From NCBI GenBank assembly GCA_033002965.1, contig JAURVB010006221.1, forward strand, positions 143,810-207,809: 64,000 nucleotides of DNA, written 5' to 3'. Shown piece by piece: positions 21,725-35,731 of the stretch. Positions within the stretch are counted from its first letter, which is position 1; each line of letters opens with the position of its first letter. The notes under the pieces were generated by a model. The model saw nothing but the letters and a program-made list of their open reading frames with translations, was not told where the DNA came from and made no database searches. Source of the DNA: Piper betle (Eukaryota; Streptophyta; Magnoliopsida; Piperales; Piperaceae). The position numbers and the translations under genes are program-made.

Positions 21725-24038
21725 TAAAGGAATTAATAGACAATACGCACGGAGACAGTTAATCACCTTTAGTCTCCTCTTTCGCAGTCTCGGCAAGCTC
21801 TCTTGCCGCCATAGTGGTAACGAGAAGTGAAGAGACCAAAAGAAGGCCAAAAAGAGGAGAAGCCTCTTCGAAGCCATTATCTCGACTCACAAGATCACTC
21901 TTCACTATCGAAAGTCTTGAGATGGGAGAGACTTAGCTAGGCTTAGGTGGTGAAACAAGCAGGAACTAGAATCCATATTTATAGATATATTTCGGGCCCG
22001 AGGGGTTACTACTGATTAGTGAACTGGGAGGAGTTAAATTCTTAGACGTGCAATGACGTGTGACCGGCCGGCATGAAAGACGTGAACTTGCATGATTGTC
22101 ATTGGATACCTCCAAGGAGATATTTGGGGAGCGAGCCTGCATTCAATGCTCCAATTTATTTGATGGCGATACATGACAGAACTATAGCTACTGATCTGGT
22201 TCCGATAAGATGTATCCTGCGCAGAACGGGCTAAATGTCTGTGTAACGTCTGGAGCGATGTACCTTGAGACGTAAGATATCTTGCATTGCTTCGATGGGG
22301 ATCACAGACTCGTCTTTGTAAACATGAGGTGTACAAGGACACAGCTGGCACGCCATAGATACGTTATTATGTTCGATGCTGGTATATCGGCACTCATTTT
22401 ACGTATGTGCCACACGGTGGTTGCAAATATTACAACCGATCTTTCTTTGAAACTTCGTTTGTAATTAAGAAAAAAGGTATTCCTTGAAGTTTTGAGCCTT
22501 GAAATTAAGAAAAAAGTTCTTCTTGAAGAAAACGATTAGTACATAAAAAATACATGCAACAAGTTTATCATTCATTAGTAATTGTAAAACGTATTCTTGC
22601 CACTTCAATGACCGTGGTTGAATACTTATGTTGTTTTGCACTGCCGATCGGGATGAGTTTGGTCCCGACTTGGACCAAATTAATTAGCGCAACCGAACTC
22701 CATACATACGAATATACATGCGTCCATCGATTCATTAACTGGATTAAATTTGGTTTCCATCCCAAACCAAACCTGTAATACTTATATTTTTACTTTTATG
22801 CATAAATGCATAAACCCTATTAATTATTACGGTAATTTTACTTCTTGTGCAAGAAAATCTGTTTTATCTCTGAGGTTCTTTATAAGCATTATAAATTATA
22901 ATAATTGGGAAACAAAATTTATCTTTTCTTTTTTCTAAAGCCTGGTCTATATTGGGCCGGATCTCTTACGACTTGAATAGAGAGGATTAAAAGTGACCTA
23001 AACCTGATTTGGTGATGTACCAAATCCAATAGTTGAGTATAACGTTGGTGGGAAATAAAATAAGAAGAAATATGATTATAAAGTGGGTAAGATAAAAAAT
23101 AAGATTGGATAGTTAGATCAATTTAGTATCAATCTTTCTAGAGAAACATAAATAGCAAGTCACAAGGTCTTCTCTGAAGCGCAGAAGCCAACCCGTCCAA
23201 CACGACCGAGTTTGATATTTATATAATTGGGTTTAGTTTCTAGATATCGAGTATTATTTTATAATAATTATGCTTTGTTTAAGATACCGGGTACCAAGTA
23301 CCTAATTTCTGTAATTTTTTTGATAAAAATTATATTTAATATAATTTAGACTTTATTATAAAGATATATATATAATTAATATGTTTTAATTTTTTTATAT
23401 TAGTCTTTTACCCTCTTTTTTTTAAATAACTATCTTTAACTTAATTTTTCAAATTGTCAATTAATTTAATTTTTATAAAATAATTGCATTTTAAATAGTA
23501 AAATTTGAGTTTGCTAAATAAGTTCAGGTTGAATTTAGGTAATAAAAAATTAAACAATAAATGATCGAATTTGATATTAAATTTAAGGTAATTAATAAAT
23601 TTAATATTAATTATACCTAATCAAACTCGACCGATTAGTATTTCTAGGTGTAGCTGGAGGGAGAGGAGACTTCAGTAACTTAGAATACAATATTTATTTT
23701 GGGCACCAGACCCATTCTTTTTGTGTAATTCCAACACTATTTTTTATGTTTTGAAAGGTAGTGAAAGAGCTTCTGTTTCTTTTTTATTTTTCAAACTTAC
23801 ACAAAACAAGTTGGCAACTTGGCCAACATTTAAAGACAGTATTTATTTCTCATTGGCCCAGCACGCCTGCCGCAAAGTTGCCGCCATTTGACTTTTGTTT
23901 TAGACATAATATTTTTTTTATTATCTGATGTTTGGATAATAAGAGAAGGAAATATAAATATAAATATATTTTGAGAAAGAAATGAAAATAAATTAGTTTT
24001 CATATAGACTTCATTTTTTTTGTTTTCTAATAGATTTC

Positions 24039-27000
24039 TTTTTTTTTTGTTAAAACAAAAGTAAGTCCATTAAGCTATGGATTCAAAATACAAAGACAGA
24101 CCCTTTGAGGCCTCTAGGTGGGCAGCATATTCATGTCGTAGCTAACCCGTCTTATAGTAAGCATTAAGGAGTTTATACAAAGTTTTACATCTGTCAGCAA
24201 GAGCAAACTTTTCTCATACCATTCAATCTTCCTTTCCCAAAATGAAGTTAATAGTATTCTGGGAATCAGATATGAAGACGATTGAGTCATAACATGCGTG
24301 AGAAGCATAATCTAGAGCCTTTTGAAAGGCTCTTAGTTCTGATTCTTCGGAATTTCTGGCTCTCATGCCGGTTCCTCCATCTGCATGAAGACAAGAGGAT
24401 TGAACATCAAAGACAAATAATCCCCAAGATGACACACCATTTAAAATCATCCATCAAAAGAGATAAACATGGATTGATTATGATTGGTTGGATGGATGCA
24501 ATTATTTATGTTAGGCGCACATTCTTGAAAAGGATCAGCAGTAGTAAGTTCTTGAAAAGCAGAACTGTCCAGATGACTTCACAGTAAGAGAACAGATGAA
24601 GTACTGTTTCAAAAGCATTTAAACATGAAGGGCATTGATCATTATCTAGAGAAATGTCTCCAAATAAAATTGTCCTTTGTAAGGAGCCAATTTCTACCAA
24701 TTTTCCACCAAAAGAGAAGCAGTCTTTGAGGTAATTTTAGCTTCCACCAAGGTCTCCCTCCAATCAAATGATAAAGTAGATGTCCATCTTGAGGGAAGAT
24801 AGTTATAGCATGATTTCACTGAAATTTTTCCTGAAGCTGTTGGACACTACATTAGCTCGTCTGAGCAATTACCAGAAGGTGGTAGAAGAGAAAGTGTAGA
24901 ACATGCATCCGTTGAAATAAATGCATCATTAACATGGTGTATATTCCATCCTCCTGTGACCAAAGCTAGGCAAGAAACTTTGGCAGTCGCTAGGTGTGCA
25001 AATCCAAGATTGATTCTAGGGATAAAGTCAGGGGATTTGGCAGCCACGGGTCCATTCCAATCCTTAATTTTTCACCATTGCATATAGAACAACAGACCGT
25101 TTTTTCCAAAATAGAAATGCCCACTTTGATTATTCTTAATCTAAAGGAAGAGTTTTTCGGAACCGTTGGTTGCCACCAGCCTTTATTTTTATCATATTGA
25201 GCTTTTAAAGGTTATAACTCTTCAGGCCACATTAGCGAGAAAAAAGCCTTCTTATGCGGTAAGGATTTAATGCCTTTGGTAAACAAATTTGGTTCCAGGC
25301 AACAAGTCTGCAAAAGTGAGTAGAATTTTTCCCCACCAGAATGTTGTCCGACTTTGTTCTATTTTTTTAATAAATAGAGCTGGGGATACGAAAGAAGCTC
25401 ATCAGGTCGTTGGCCATGACATTAGAGGCGGAGTTAATGGGGCAAGTTCTTAATGCAAGAGAGAGGATGCTAAAGTTTTAACTGTTTGACTTGCTATTTA
25501 TTTTTTCAACCAAATTGTTGAACCACTTGACTCTATTTTGGCCCCAGAAAATTAGAAAACCCAAATACTTAAATCCCAACTCAATTTTAGACCTAGAACG
25601 CTAGAGAGCACAGACCCAAATTGTGAGGGAGCAGGATAGAAGATTTGGTGAAATTAATGATAGGGCCTGACAAGTGTGAGAAATCAGAGAGTACATGATT
25701 TAAATGTTGTAACTCCTTGTTTGTTTTATACAAAATAATAGTATCATCCGCAAACATAAGATGAGTGATGGTGGGAGCTTCTTTTGCAATTTTAATTCCA
25801 TGAATGAGACCATCAGATTCACCTTTCCTAATCATTCAACATTGTCCTCCACCTGCAAGGATAAAGAGCAAGGGCAAGAGAGGGTCTCCCTGTCTAATTC
25901 CTCTGCATGTTATGAATGAACCATATGAGCAGCCATTGATCATAATAGTGAAGGATGTAGAGCAAATACATTTCTGAATTAGACAACACCAGAGGTCTGA
26001 GAAGCCAAGACCACACATAATGCTTAAGATATAATTCCATTTTAGTCTATCAAAAGCCTTAGAAATATCCAATTTCATAGCACACCATCCATCCCTACCC
26101 TTTTTCGTCCTTATAGGCTTTAAAGCATTCAAGAGCAATGATAACATGATCAATTATTTGGCGGCCCTTAAGAAAACAGATTGTTCCTGACCAATGCACT
26201 TTAAGAGGACAAACTTAAGCCTCTTAACCAAGAGTTTAGCTAAGATTTTGTATATTTCATTATAGATGCTAATCGAATGAAAGTCAGAGGTTTTTTTTTG
26301 CTCCAACAAATTTAGGGATTGTGAGGAGCATGGTTTTATTTATCTCAGAAAGATTAATCCCACTGGAGAAAAATGATTGAATAAGTCGCACCGCATCAGA
26401 TGAAATAATATCCCATAAAGAATTTTCCATTGAGGCCATCAGGTCCTGGTGCTTGCCACGAGTTCAAATAGATGATAATATCAGTAATGTCTTCATAGGT
26501 AGGTATAGAGGTGAGGAATAAGTTTTCTTCAAAGGTGATGATTGGATTAAATAGGGGAAAACTTACTGAGGAATTAATAGTGCCCAAAGATATGATCACA
26601 CTACCCCAAGAGTTTATGACGGCTTGAGCTATATCTTCTTCCTTATCAATGACTTATCCACCATCTAACACCAAGAAGTGAATTTTGTTCCTCCATATAT
26701 TTTTCTCCACCTTCATATGAAAAAATCTAGTGTTTCGATCTCCAAGAAGAATGTTATTTTCATGGGCTTTTTGTTTCCATAACATTTCTTGCCTGATGAG
26801 AAGATTTTCTAATTAAATATTATCACTTGACTGGAGTGAGAAACCATCTTGTTTGCACAAGTTAATAGATCTACGGGATTAACTCTCTTAAATTCATGCA
26901 TCAATATTACCAAATTTGTCTTTATTCCATTTAGAGAGAGATTTCTTCAATGAGTTAGAATTTTTATGTCAATTGATGAGAGGTGAACCAAAGTCAGATC

Positions 27001-29480
27001 AATCATTAGATATCAACAAGATAAATTCTTCAGAGGTGACCCAATGATTAATAAATCTAAAGGGCTGGCCAACCTTTCTAGAGGAGGAGTGAGAATCAAT
27101 GAGAATGGGAAGATAATCTGAGAGGCCATGATGCAAATGAAACACTTTAATCTTGGGGAAGAGGGAGGTCCATACCGAATTAGCACAAGCTCGATCAAGT
27201 CTTGCAACAATTTGAGCATGCCCATATTGAAGATTTGCCCAGGTAAATCTATTACCTATAAATCCCAAATCAATAAGGTCAGAATTATTTCACAAACTTA
27301 ACAGTCTTCTCTGATGAGAGTGGTGTCCAATTCCTCCTGACTTTTATTCAGGACATGGGACAAAGTTATGATCTCCACAATTAACCAAGGTTCATTGTCT
27401 CTAAGCTCAGTAATTTTTTGAAAGAAAGGAATTTTAGATTATCTTTAAGGCGACCATAGATTCCTCCAAAGCTAAACGCTTGGGAGGAGTAAGGATCTAT
27501 AATGAGAGCAAACAGGATACGATGTTCAGACTTAACAATAGACACAGAGATAGGTTTTTTTCCAAGCCAAAAAGAGCCCTCCAGATCTACCCAAACTAGG
27601 AGTGATGAAAAAATTATAATGATGAAACCATCTATTGAAGAACAGAGGAGCGCTGGAATTATCAAAAAAATTGGTTTTAGAGAGGAAAATTATATCAGGT
27701 TTTTTAAGCCGAATAAGTCTAGGAAATTCTATAGGAAAATATTTCCTACCGGAACCACTAACGTTCCAGGATATAAAAATCATTATGAAGCAGGAAATAA
27801 AAAATGTGCTATAAGATATTGGTAAGAAGAGAGCAAAACCTGGATAGGAGTGATATCGTGAACATGTTCCCAGATCCTTGTTGGAGAGGAGGATTTGCCG
27901 TCATTGTGCTTAGTGGAGGGTCCAGACTCATCAAGTAATTGACGTTCAGTATTACAAAGTTGGAGCATTGGAGGAGCATGAACGCCTCTCCATGATAGAA
28001 AATCTGTTAAAATAGGATCATCCCAAGATGTGGCTATTGGTCCGCAGATAGAGCCTTTAGAAGATGTGGCTATTTGGTCCGCAGATAGAGCCTTTAGCCA
28101 CCTGCACTTGTTGTCCGACGGCAAAACATCATCCCCATCAAAGATAACTAGATAAGCCTTGTAAAGTAAGTTAATGATAGGAATATCTTCAGGGAGCTTT
28201 TTAATTCTGCTTGTATAGACATGGTTAAAACTAGCTCCTTTCCTTTATCAGCATCAGGTTTCTGTTTAAACGACCAATAGAACTGTCTTCCTCTACCTCA
28301 CCATTGCTCCGAATTGATGGGACAAGACTACGAAGGATATCATAGCGTTGGGCTGATCGAGGAGGTGAGGGCAAGGCATAGTCAGGCAACAGGTCTCCAA
28401 AATTTTCCTGACAATCCTACCAACTCTTTTCATCCTAGGAGGGAAGGATGGTGAATGACCCAAAAGTGCTGACACAGCAGGTGAAGGATAAGGAAGCAGT
28501 TGTGGAGGGAACCCTGGCGGATATATAGTAGGGTCATCAGTCCTAAGTGGATCCTTGAGACCCACTAAATCTATTGGCTTTGGCCACTGTAGAGATTTAG
28601 GACCGGTGCTATTCTTCTTACCCAATTCTCTCTTAACGAGGGTCCAAAAAGATGAACATTCTCACTGACCGCATCTTCTTCTTTTATCTCAGAAAGATGG
28701 TTTTCATGGTAATCAGAACAATTACTCAGACGGTGACCAACTCGGCCGCTTCTAAGGCAGAAGCATAAAATTTTAATTCTTTCATAAACAATCAAGCCCT
28801 AAACGAGGTTCTCTCTCATTCAGCTTGAAGACTAGGGAGCCTAAAGGAGAGGACAACGGGATTTTAACATAATCACGAATGAATCCATTCACCACAAACA
28901 GTGCAGGTTCATCGTCTCTAGAAACCACCTCAAGGTTAACCTTCTGAAATAATTACTTAGCAGCAGAATCATAGAGATATCTTTCATTAATACAATGAAT
29001 TTGGATCCAACATAAAAAACAACTAGGGACGAAACACTCATAATCTACGTGATCATTCTATTCTTCAACTGCAAATAACGAACTGTAAAATATAGTTATC
29101 CGAATCTTCGACAAACTTGAGAAGATAACGGTGAATGCATCTCTTCTTAATGACCGGGTTTTTGGATACTCCGGAGGCTTTCGAATAGCCGAGATAATAG
29201 TAGATTGAGCAGCAGACGGGGCCGGGAGGAGCTTACCGATATAGCGGATGTCGCATGCAGCAATAATCTCTTCAACTGAATACCCTCTTTGTTTTTAGAT
29301 AGCTGCAGAAGTTTCAACTTCTCGATTACATCGGGAGGGAATTGCAGCAAGGGTCCATACACGCACTCTGGCAAATCCAAATCCAAATCGAATAAGGATC
29401 AGGGAAGTATAGGGACAGTGATTGGGGAAGGGTGGAAAGAAGTAAGGGGAATGATTAATGATTAATGATGAACGAAAGTG
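24039..29480 (-). mobile_element. L1-type LINE, degenerate, nearly full length
   Basis: Reading the minus strand from 29480: an ORF1 start (MDLDLPECVYG, 29386), a zinc-knuckle-like CFCLRSGRVGHRLSNC (near 28770-28720), a Pro-rich stretch (28293-28625), then ORF2. The endonuclease starts MIFISWNVSGSG (27783), RT blocks include QAPGPDGLNGKFF (26440), DISKAFDRLKW (26075), GIRQGDPLLP (25890) and FADDTIILY (25750), then a zf-RVT region (24700-24506) and an RNase H domain (24450-24223). A T-run at 24039-24048 is the poly(A) tail. Stops and frameshifts break every domain. In the endonuclease the catalytic Glu (SETK in the family) is SKTN and the SDH His is Tyr. It cannot move by itself. Confidence 0.85.
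28023..28096. repeat. Short tandem duplication inside the LINE
   Basis: The words AAGATGTGGCTATT and GGTCCGCAGATAGAGC, ending CCTTTAG, occur twice in a row with a period near 37-38 bases. It lies in the ORF1/ORF2 spacer of the LINE and is probably a replication slip. Confidence 0.65.
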
Positions 29481-30889
29481 GTGGGAATAGTGGGGTTGAG
29501 ACTATATTCAAACATGAAGGCCAGTGAAAGGGACAAGCTTGATGCTCTTCAAAAAGTGGTGCACAATGATGCTAAATTCGACTCGATTTGTTCACAACCA
29601 CAGCGTTCTTATCGATTTCAATTGAGTATTTAAAAAAAAAGAAAATTTATCTATTAATATTAGGCTATGGAAATTGGCATGAAGTAGCTTAAAATAAATT
29701 ATATTTCTCTATCAGATGCAACCATGAAGTTAGTGGGGTGTTGCAACCATAAGATTTGCTCCAGCAAGTATTAACAAAGAGAAACATTAACAATCAAAGA
29801 AGAATAAATCTATGACCCACAATCATGTTAACTCTTGAACTCTTTCAGAATATTATAGGCCACCCAATTAAATTAGTTGGGGAAGATAATCTAAAAGGAT
29901 TTATTATTGACGTCTTAAAATAAAAGATAAATTTTATCATATATTGCTAGGATACTCGGAACCTAACATGATTCTAAATAAATTATACTACAAACAATTT
30001 ACATTAAAAAGCAATCACGATAAAATTTAAAATAAATAAATAAAGTTTTTCTTAAAAGTGATATAAAGGGTCAACCGACCAAAACAACAATGTATAAATA
30101 AATGAATATATATATATATATATATCACATTATCTAATTTTTAAGTGATATTAACAAAATCTTTTATATAAACGGGTCTTGACCTATCTATTTATTTTAT
30201 CTATCAATTCTATTATATCATCACAATTATCATCGTAAATTTAGTGTCGACTAATCTATTCATTACATTTGTCATATCTGCCATATCATGTACAATCTAT
30301 GACTTGAGTCAAAATTTTATATTAACGAACTAATCGGCTTAATCGTGGATTTAAGTCGTTAGTTTCATGACTTTTGTGTTGAACCGAGGTCAACCGCGTG
30401 TTATGAGCCGTGCGGGTTAAGTATACCCGATTATATAATGATAACGTCAATAAAATAATAAGAAATAAATTACTATAATATATTATTGTATGAATACATA
30501 TTCTCTTTTATGTATTTGATCATAAAATTATTTTATGCCAAATAATGCATTAGGACGTGTTGTACAATAATTTGGGTTGGCTATCACTTATAAAATATAT
30601 CATTTTGATATTATGATGTATATTATATTTTATAAGATTTTTTTCAAAAAATTTAGATTTTTTTAAATTTATTAAAAATTAATTATTATTTTTAACTTCA
30701 GTTAGAATTGAGTTAATTTTTACTCACAAAATTATCACCAAACCCTCCCTCCCTAACCCGTTGCTGGCCGCTGCACCGCTACCGATGAACGCCACGGAGT
30801 TGTTGATGTATTGTCCACAGCATTCCTGGCTATCACCCAACCTCCACAACCCCTCAATGCCATGCTCTAACACCGTGCTTTCCTGCATT
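29481..30889. other. AT-rich intergenic DNA
   Basis: No gene was recognised. About 30590-30890 resembles 45240-45500 (AAAATATATCAT, TATATTATATTTTAT, then a C-rich end), so a dispersed repeat of unknown type is present in both. Confidence 0.4.
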
Positions 30890-31870
30890 TATTCATCATC
30901 TACTTAGGTAGCAAAACTATTTTTGTTTAAGTAATCTTGATCATTTTCTTTCAATTTTTGTAAAATTTTAAAAATACTGGCAAAATAGTTAATATAGGTT
31001 GCAATCGTGTGCGGTTCCCTTTGAAATATTTTTCATGGGTCCCAAATACAATGAATTACCTAAGCCTACGGATTTAGTGAAGAAAAGTGTTACAACAATC
31101 TAAATAAGAAGAAATTTATTTATTCATTATAATTTTTGTAAACATCATTAATTAATATAATTTATACAAATATAATATTTGATATAACAAATCCCTACCC
31201 GTTAACAAGATATTTAAAAAATATCCTATCCAATTAAGAATAGAATAATTTTATTATTTTATTAATTTTATTCTTTTGCCCAAGAGAACTACTATATTAG
31301 CTGGCAGTGTCCATCGGATTCTTTACAGATGAGGGGTTTACGTACCACCTAATTAACAACCAATCAGGTTTCACTGGTTCTAAATAAAAAATTACTGAAA
31401 CTACTTTTGTTTCGGTAATCTTTTTGAATATCAAATCCTATTTTCTTTTAATTTTTAAAAAATATTAAAAAATGACAAAATAGTTAATAGGTGGTGATCG
31501 CTGGAGTTCCCTTCAAAATATTTCAATGGGTTCCAAATATAATGAATTATATAGAACTTCGGATTTAGTGTAGCAAGTCCTACAACAATCTAAATTAAAA
31601 AATAATAATTTATTATTACAATTTTTTTCAAACATCATTATCTAATATAATTTATATACATATATAACACTTGATATAATATATCCTAATAAATCCCTGC
31701 TAAAGATATTTTTAAAATATATCCTATCTAACTAAGATTAACATAATTTTATTATTTTTATTAATTTTATTATTTTTGTTGAACATATAACTATGGAAGC
31801 TCGGTTTCTTTAGAGATGGAGGAGGCGTTCTCGTGCCACCTACATTAACAGCAATCAGATTTCTTCTGTT
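30890..31870. repeat. Tandem repeat of about 0.5 kb, two units
   Basis: Units of about 0.5 kb, 30890-31390 and 31391-31870. Both hold CTATTTTTG/CTACTTTTGTTT-GTAATCTT, a TCAAAATATTT/GAAATATTTTTC with ATGGGT word, CGGATTTAGTG and CAATCTAAAT in the same order, and both end in the GATTTC(A/T)-GGTTCTAAATAAAAAAT region. The matching part of S1 (20130-20650) has one unit. Confidence 0.6.
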
Positions 31871-34560
31871 CTAAATAAAAAATCATAGAAAATATAAAAT
31901 ACGTCGTCCAAAACTTGTAAAATTAGGGATAAGGGGCGGTTTTCTTACGATCAGATTTAGCCTCGCTCATCTACGCGTCAACTAAGCTACAGCCTTTACG
32001 AGAATACAAGGGCGTACATGAGCTGAACATTGAGATCATTTGTTTCAATTGTTGACCGTAATTAGCGTCGTAATTATTTGAGGTGACTCCTCGTCATTCA
32101 AATTAAAGATAAATCCCATCCAACAACTTTTGTCGAAACAAAATGTATGTTGTGCAAAGCCTCGTCGAGGGATCCAACGACAAAACAAGCCCTTGTAAAG
32201 AGTTAAATCCGAGGAACTGTGCATTACGTCTCCATAGAAAGAGGGAAAAAAGGAGATTCCAAACAAAGGGTAGACGCACAACTTTGATACAATAACGGCG
32301 GAGTGAAGCAACCAACCAGTTGCTTATGCACTCATTATTAAGACGCTAGAGCATGCAGTGCTCTTAGATCATAAGAGTATATACTCATAACGCATGCGAG
32401 CTAGAGATAGTTTTGAGAGCTCTCTCAACTAGTTTTGAGGCTTGCCCAGGGCGTTAACACGCGCAGCCTCCTCTGCTGTTGCGCAACACCAGCAGCCGGT
32501 GTAGTAACAGCATCTGTAGCAGCTACCAAAGCCACCGTAGTGACAGCCGACGCAGTAACCTCCGCCGCCATAGCCACCGACACGACCGCCATGTCTTTCT
32601 TGCGAATCATAGACGCCTGGCTTCACAGCCGCCGTCTCTACACCACCCAACCAACATATGTTACAAAAAATGCAGTCTGAACACTTAGATGGATGTATCA
32701 TGATACTTGAATGTTAAACCTACTCTTAATGATTAATTAATACAGAATCATCACATGGAAAAAACTATGTACAGTGACATATCACACATATAAGTGGCCA
32801 TATACGCCATATTAATTAGTTTTCTGATCATGGCTACTAAAAGAATTAACAGACAATATGCACGAGACAGTTAAATCACTTTTACTCTCCTCTTTCGCTG
32901 TCCCGGCAAGCTCTCTTGCCGCCATAGTGGTAAAGAGAAGTGATAGAAGGCTAAAAAGAGCACAAGCCTCTTCGAAGCCATTATCTCGACTCACAAGATC
33001 ACTCTTAACTATCGGAAGTCTTGAGATGAGAGAAACTTAGCTAGACCGAAATAGAAAAGCAAGCAAGGACTACAAGCCATATTTATTGATATAAGGGTTA
33101 GTACTGTTGAGTGAAGTGGAAGAGCTCAACTCTCAGACGTGCAATGACGTATGACCGGCCGGCATGAAAGACGTGAACTTAGAATAGTTACACTACTGAT
33201 TGTCATTAGATACCTCCAATGAATTCATAAGAAATATTTGGGGAGAGATACTGCATTTAATACTCAAATTTGATTTGACGGTGATACGTGACACAAATAT
33301 AGCTACCCATCTGGTTCCGATAAGATAGTATCCTCCCCAGAAGGGGCCAAATGCTTGGTCTAGAGGGATGTACCGTGAGACGTGAGATACCTTGCATTGC
33401 TTCGGCGGGAATCACAGGCTCGTCTTTGTAAACATAAGGTGGACGAGGAAACAACTGCCACGAGATAGATACGTTATTATGTTCGATGCTGATACATCGG
33501 CACCCATTTTACGTAAGTGCCACACGGTGGCCGCAAATATTACAACCGATCTTTCTTTGAAACTTCGTCTGTTCGAGACCCAAAAATTTTATATATATTA
33601 TTTTTCTCAAATTTTTCATTTTTTATGCATTCACAAATTAAATAACAAATAAATTTTTTAGTAAACAAAAAACGGATATATTTCCTGTCCTAAATTACTA
33701 AAAAATCAATCACATTCAATTACTTCAATATGGTATCATATTGTTAGGTGTTCCTTGAAGCTTTGAGCCTTGAAATGAAGAAAAAAAAGGTTCCCCTTGA
33801 AGAAAATGATTTGTACATAAAAAATATATGCTACATGCTTATCATTCATTAGTAATTGTAAAACACATCCTTATCATTAAAACGTCGGTGGTTGAATACT
33901 TTTGTTGTTTTGCACAACGGGTCGGAATGGGTTTGGTCCTGACTTGGACCAAATTAATTAGCTTACCTAACTCCGTATATATGAATATACATGCGTCCAT
34001 CGATTCCTTTTCTGGATTAAATTTGGTTTCGAACCTAGGCCAAACCTGTAATATATATATTTCTACTTTCATGTATAACTGCATAAACCCTATTAATTCT
34101 TGTAATAATGTTCTTTCATGTGTAAGAAAATCAGTCGTATCTTTGAGGTTTTCTATAAACATTATAAACTATAATAATTAGGAAACAAAATTTATCTTTC
34201 TTTTTTTCCAAGGCCCGGTCTACATTGGGCCTGATCTCTTAAGCCTTGAACAGAAAGGCTTAAAAGTGACGGAAACCTGATTTGGTGGACCAAATCCGAT
34301 AGTTTTGGTTCGGGTCGGGTCCGGTAGGAGACTGTTTTATCCAAACCTATCTACAAGCATCTGTGGGTATTCTTGTAATGAGATCCAAATAGGCCAGGGT
34401 GCATTACTACGTCGTACCTGGGCCAAGCGCCAAAGGGACCCTGGAGAGAGTATAGCCTTGTGATTGTGGGAAAAGAAATAAAAAAAATAGGATCTAAAGC
34501 AAGAGGAGACGGTGAGATGGATTTATCACCGATCTTTCTACATAGATAAAGGTAGTGAAT
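31871..34560. repeat. Segmental duplication unit S2 (around the second GRP2-type copy)
   Basis: Aligns with S1 on both sides of the gene copy: TTAGGGATAAG-GGGCGGTTTTC on the left and GACCGGCCGGCATGAA, GCCACACGGTGG, CAACCGATCTTTCTTTGA and CCCGGTCTACATTGGGCC on the right. The last word is the empty site of the solo LTR insertion at 35965. Confidence 0.75.
32429..32981 (-). pseudogene. GRP2-type glycine-rich protein, decayed copy (exons 32981..32880, 32637..32429)
   Basis: Same structure as the 21169-21877 gene. The ATG at 32981 (MASKRLVLFLAFY) is out of frame with ARELAGTAKEESK, whose frame first has an ATG at 32925, so the signal-peptide shift is shared. The donor has changed from AAAG|GT to AAAA|GT. 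Exon 2 (VKPGVYDSQERHGG ... GSCYRCCYYTGCWCC ... KPQN) has lost most of its Gly repeats but keeps the Cys tail and KPQN end. The intron lacks the inverted insert seen in the other copy. It is probably not functional. Confidence 0.6.
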
Positions 34561-34749
34561 GAGTGAGCGAGTTCTAACTTGTAAATAAATTTGATTTAAA
34601 TAATTCGAAATTTATTTAAATTTAATTTGAAATCGAACGAGTTTTAAATATATATATTTAAATTTAATTCTAATATTTTTTTATATATTTGAACTTAATT
34701 TAAATTTAAATATATTTATATTATTTAATTTTTTTAAGTTCGAATTAAA
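34561..34749. other. AT-rich junction replacing a GRP gene body
   Basis: Sequence made of TTTAAATTTAATTTGAA-like words stands where S1 and S2 carry the GRP2 exons. It marks the left break of unit S3. Confidence 0.5.
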
Positions 34750-35694
34750 GATAGAGAGAGACTTGACGAGGCTAACATGGCGAAACAAACAAGGAATTAA
34801 AAGCCATGTTTATACGTCGGGCTCGAGGGGTTAGTACTGACAAGTGAAGCGGAAGAGCTCAACTTTTAGACGTGCAATGACGTATGACCGGCCGGCATGA
34901 ATGACGTGAACTTACATGTTACAGTACTGATTGTCATCGGATACCTCCGATGAATTCTTAAGAGATATTTGGGGAGAGATATTGCATTCAATACTCAAAT
35001 TTGATTTGATGGTGATACGTGACTGAAATATAGCTACTGATCTGTTCCGATAAGATATATCCTCCCCAGAAGCGGCCAAATGTCTCTTCTAGAGGGATGT
35101 ACCGTGAGACGTGAGATACCTTGCATCGCTTCGATGGGGGTCACAGACTCGTCTTTGTAAACATAAGGTGGACGAGGAACAACTGCCGCGAGATAGATAC
35201 GTTATTATTTCGATGCTGATACATCGGCACCCATTTTACGTAAGTGCCACACGGTGGCTGCAAATATTACAACCGATCTTTCTTTGAAACTTCGTTTATT
35301 GAAGACCCGCACAAAATGTATATATATATTATTTTTCTCAATTTCTTCATTTTTTATGCATTCACAAATTAGATAACAAATAATTTTTTCTTAGTAAACA
35401 AAAAAACGTATGTGTTTCCTGTCCGAAATTACTATAAAATCAATCACGTAAATTACTTCAATACGGTATGTATTCCTTGAAGCTTTGAGACTTAAAATTA
35501 ACAAAAAAAGGTTCCCCTTAAAAAAATCGATTAGTGCATAAAAAATATATGCAAACAGCTTATCATTCATTAATAATTGTAAAACATATCCTTCCCACTA
35601 CAACGTCTGTGGTTGAATACTTTTGTTGTTTTGCACTATTGGTAGGGATGGGTTTGGTCCCGACTTAGACTAAATTAATTAGCCCTACCAAACT

Positions 35695-35731
<37 letters not shown>

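Larger units (their letters stand above)
21169..21877 (-). pseudogene. GRP2, glycine-rich protein gene with frameshifted signal peptide (exons 21877..21767, 21431..21169)
   Basis: Exon 2 encodes VKPDSYDTQYYGGGG, four YHGGGG-like repeats, then GGCHRCCYYGRCRCC, AEEAA and KPQN, a normal GRP ending. Splice sites are GT at 21766-21765 and TGTAG ending at 21432. The expected start, ATG at 21877 (MASKRLLLFLAFFW), is out of frame with ARELAETAKEETK and would meet a stop early in exon 2. The frame that joins exon 2 correctly has its first ATG at 21812 (MAARELAETAKEETK) and then lacks the hydrophobic segment. So the gene either makes a protein without a signal peptide or is dead. The same shift is present in the 32429-32981 copy. 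The intron carries an inverted copy of the gene's own 3' end. Confidence 0.65.
20100..24038. repeat. Segmental duplication unit S1 (around GRP2)
   Basis: The left part (20100-21060) aligns with 30890-32330, and the right part (21990-22990) aligns with 33110-34290 and with 34850-35960. The stretch 22920-24038 aligns with 41959-43020. The shared order (GRP 3' flank, gene, promoter, CCCGGTCTA-ATTGG spacer, LINE end) shows one ancestral unit, and the LINE at 24039 belongs to it. Confidence 0.75.
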
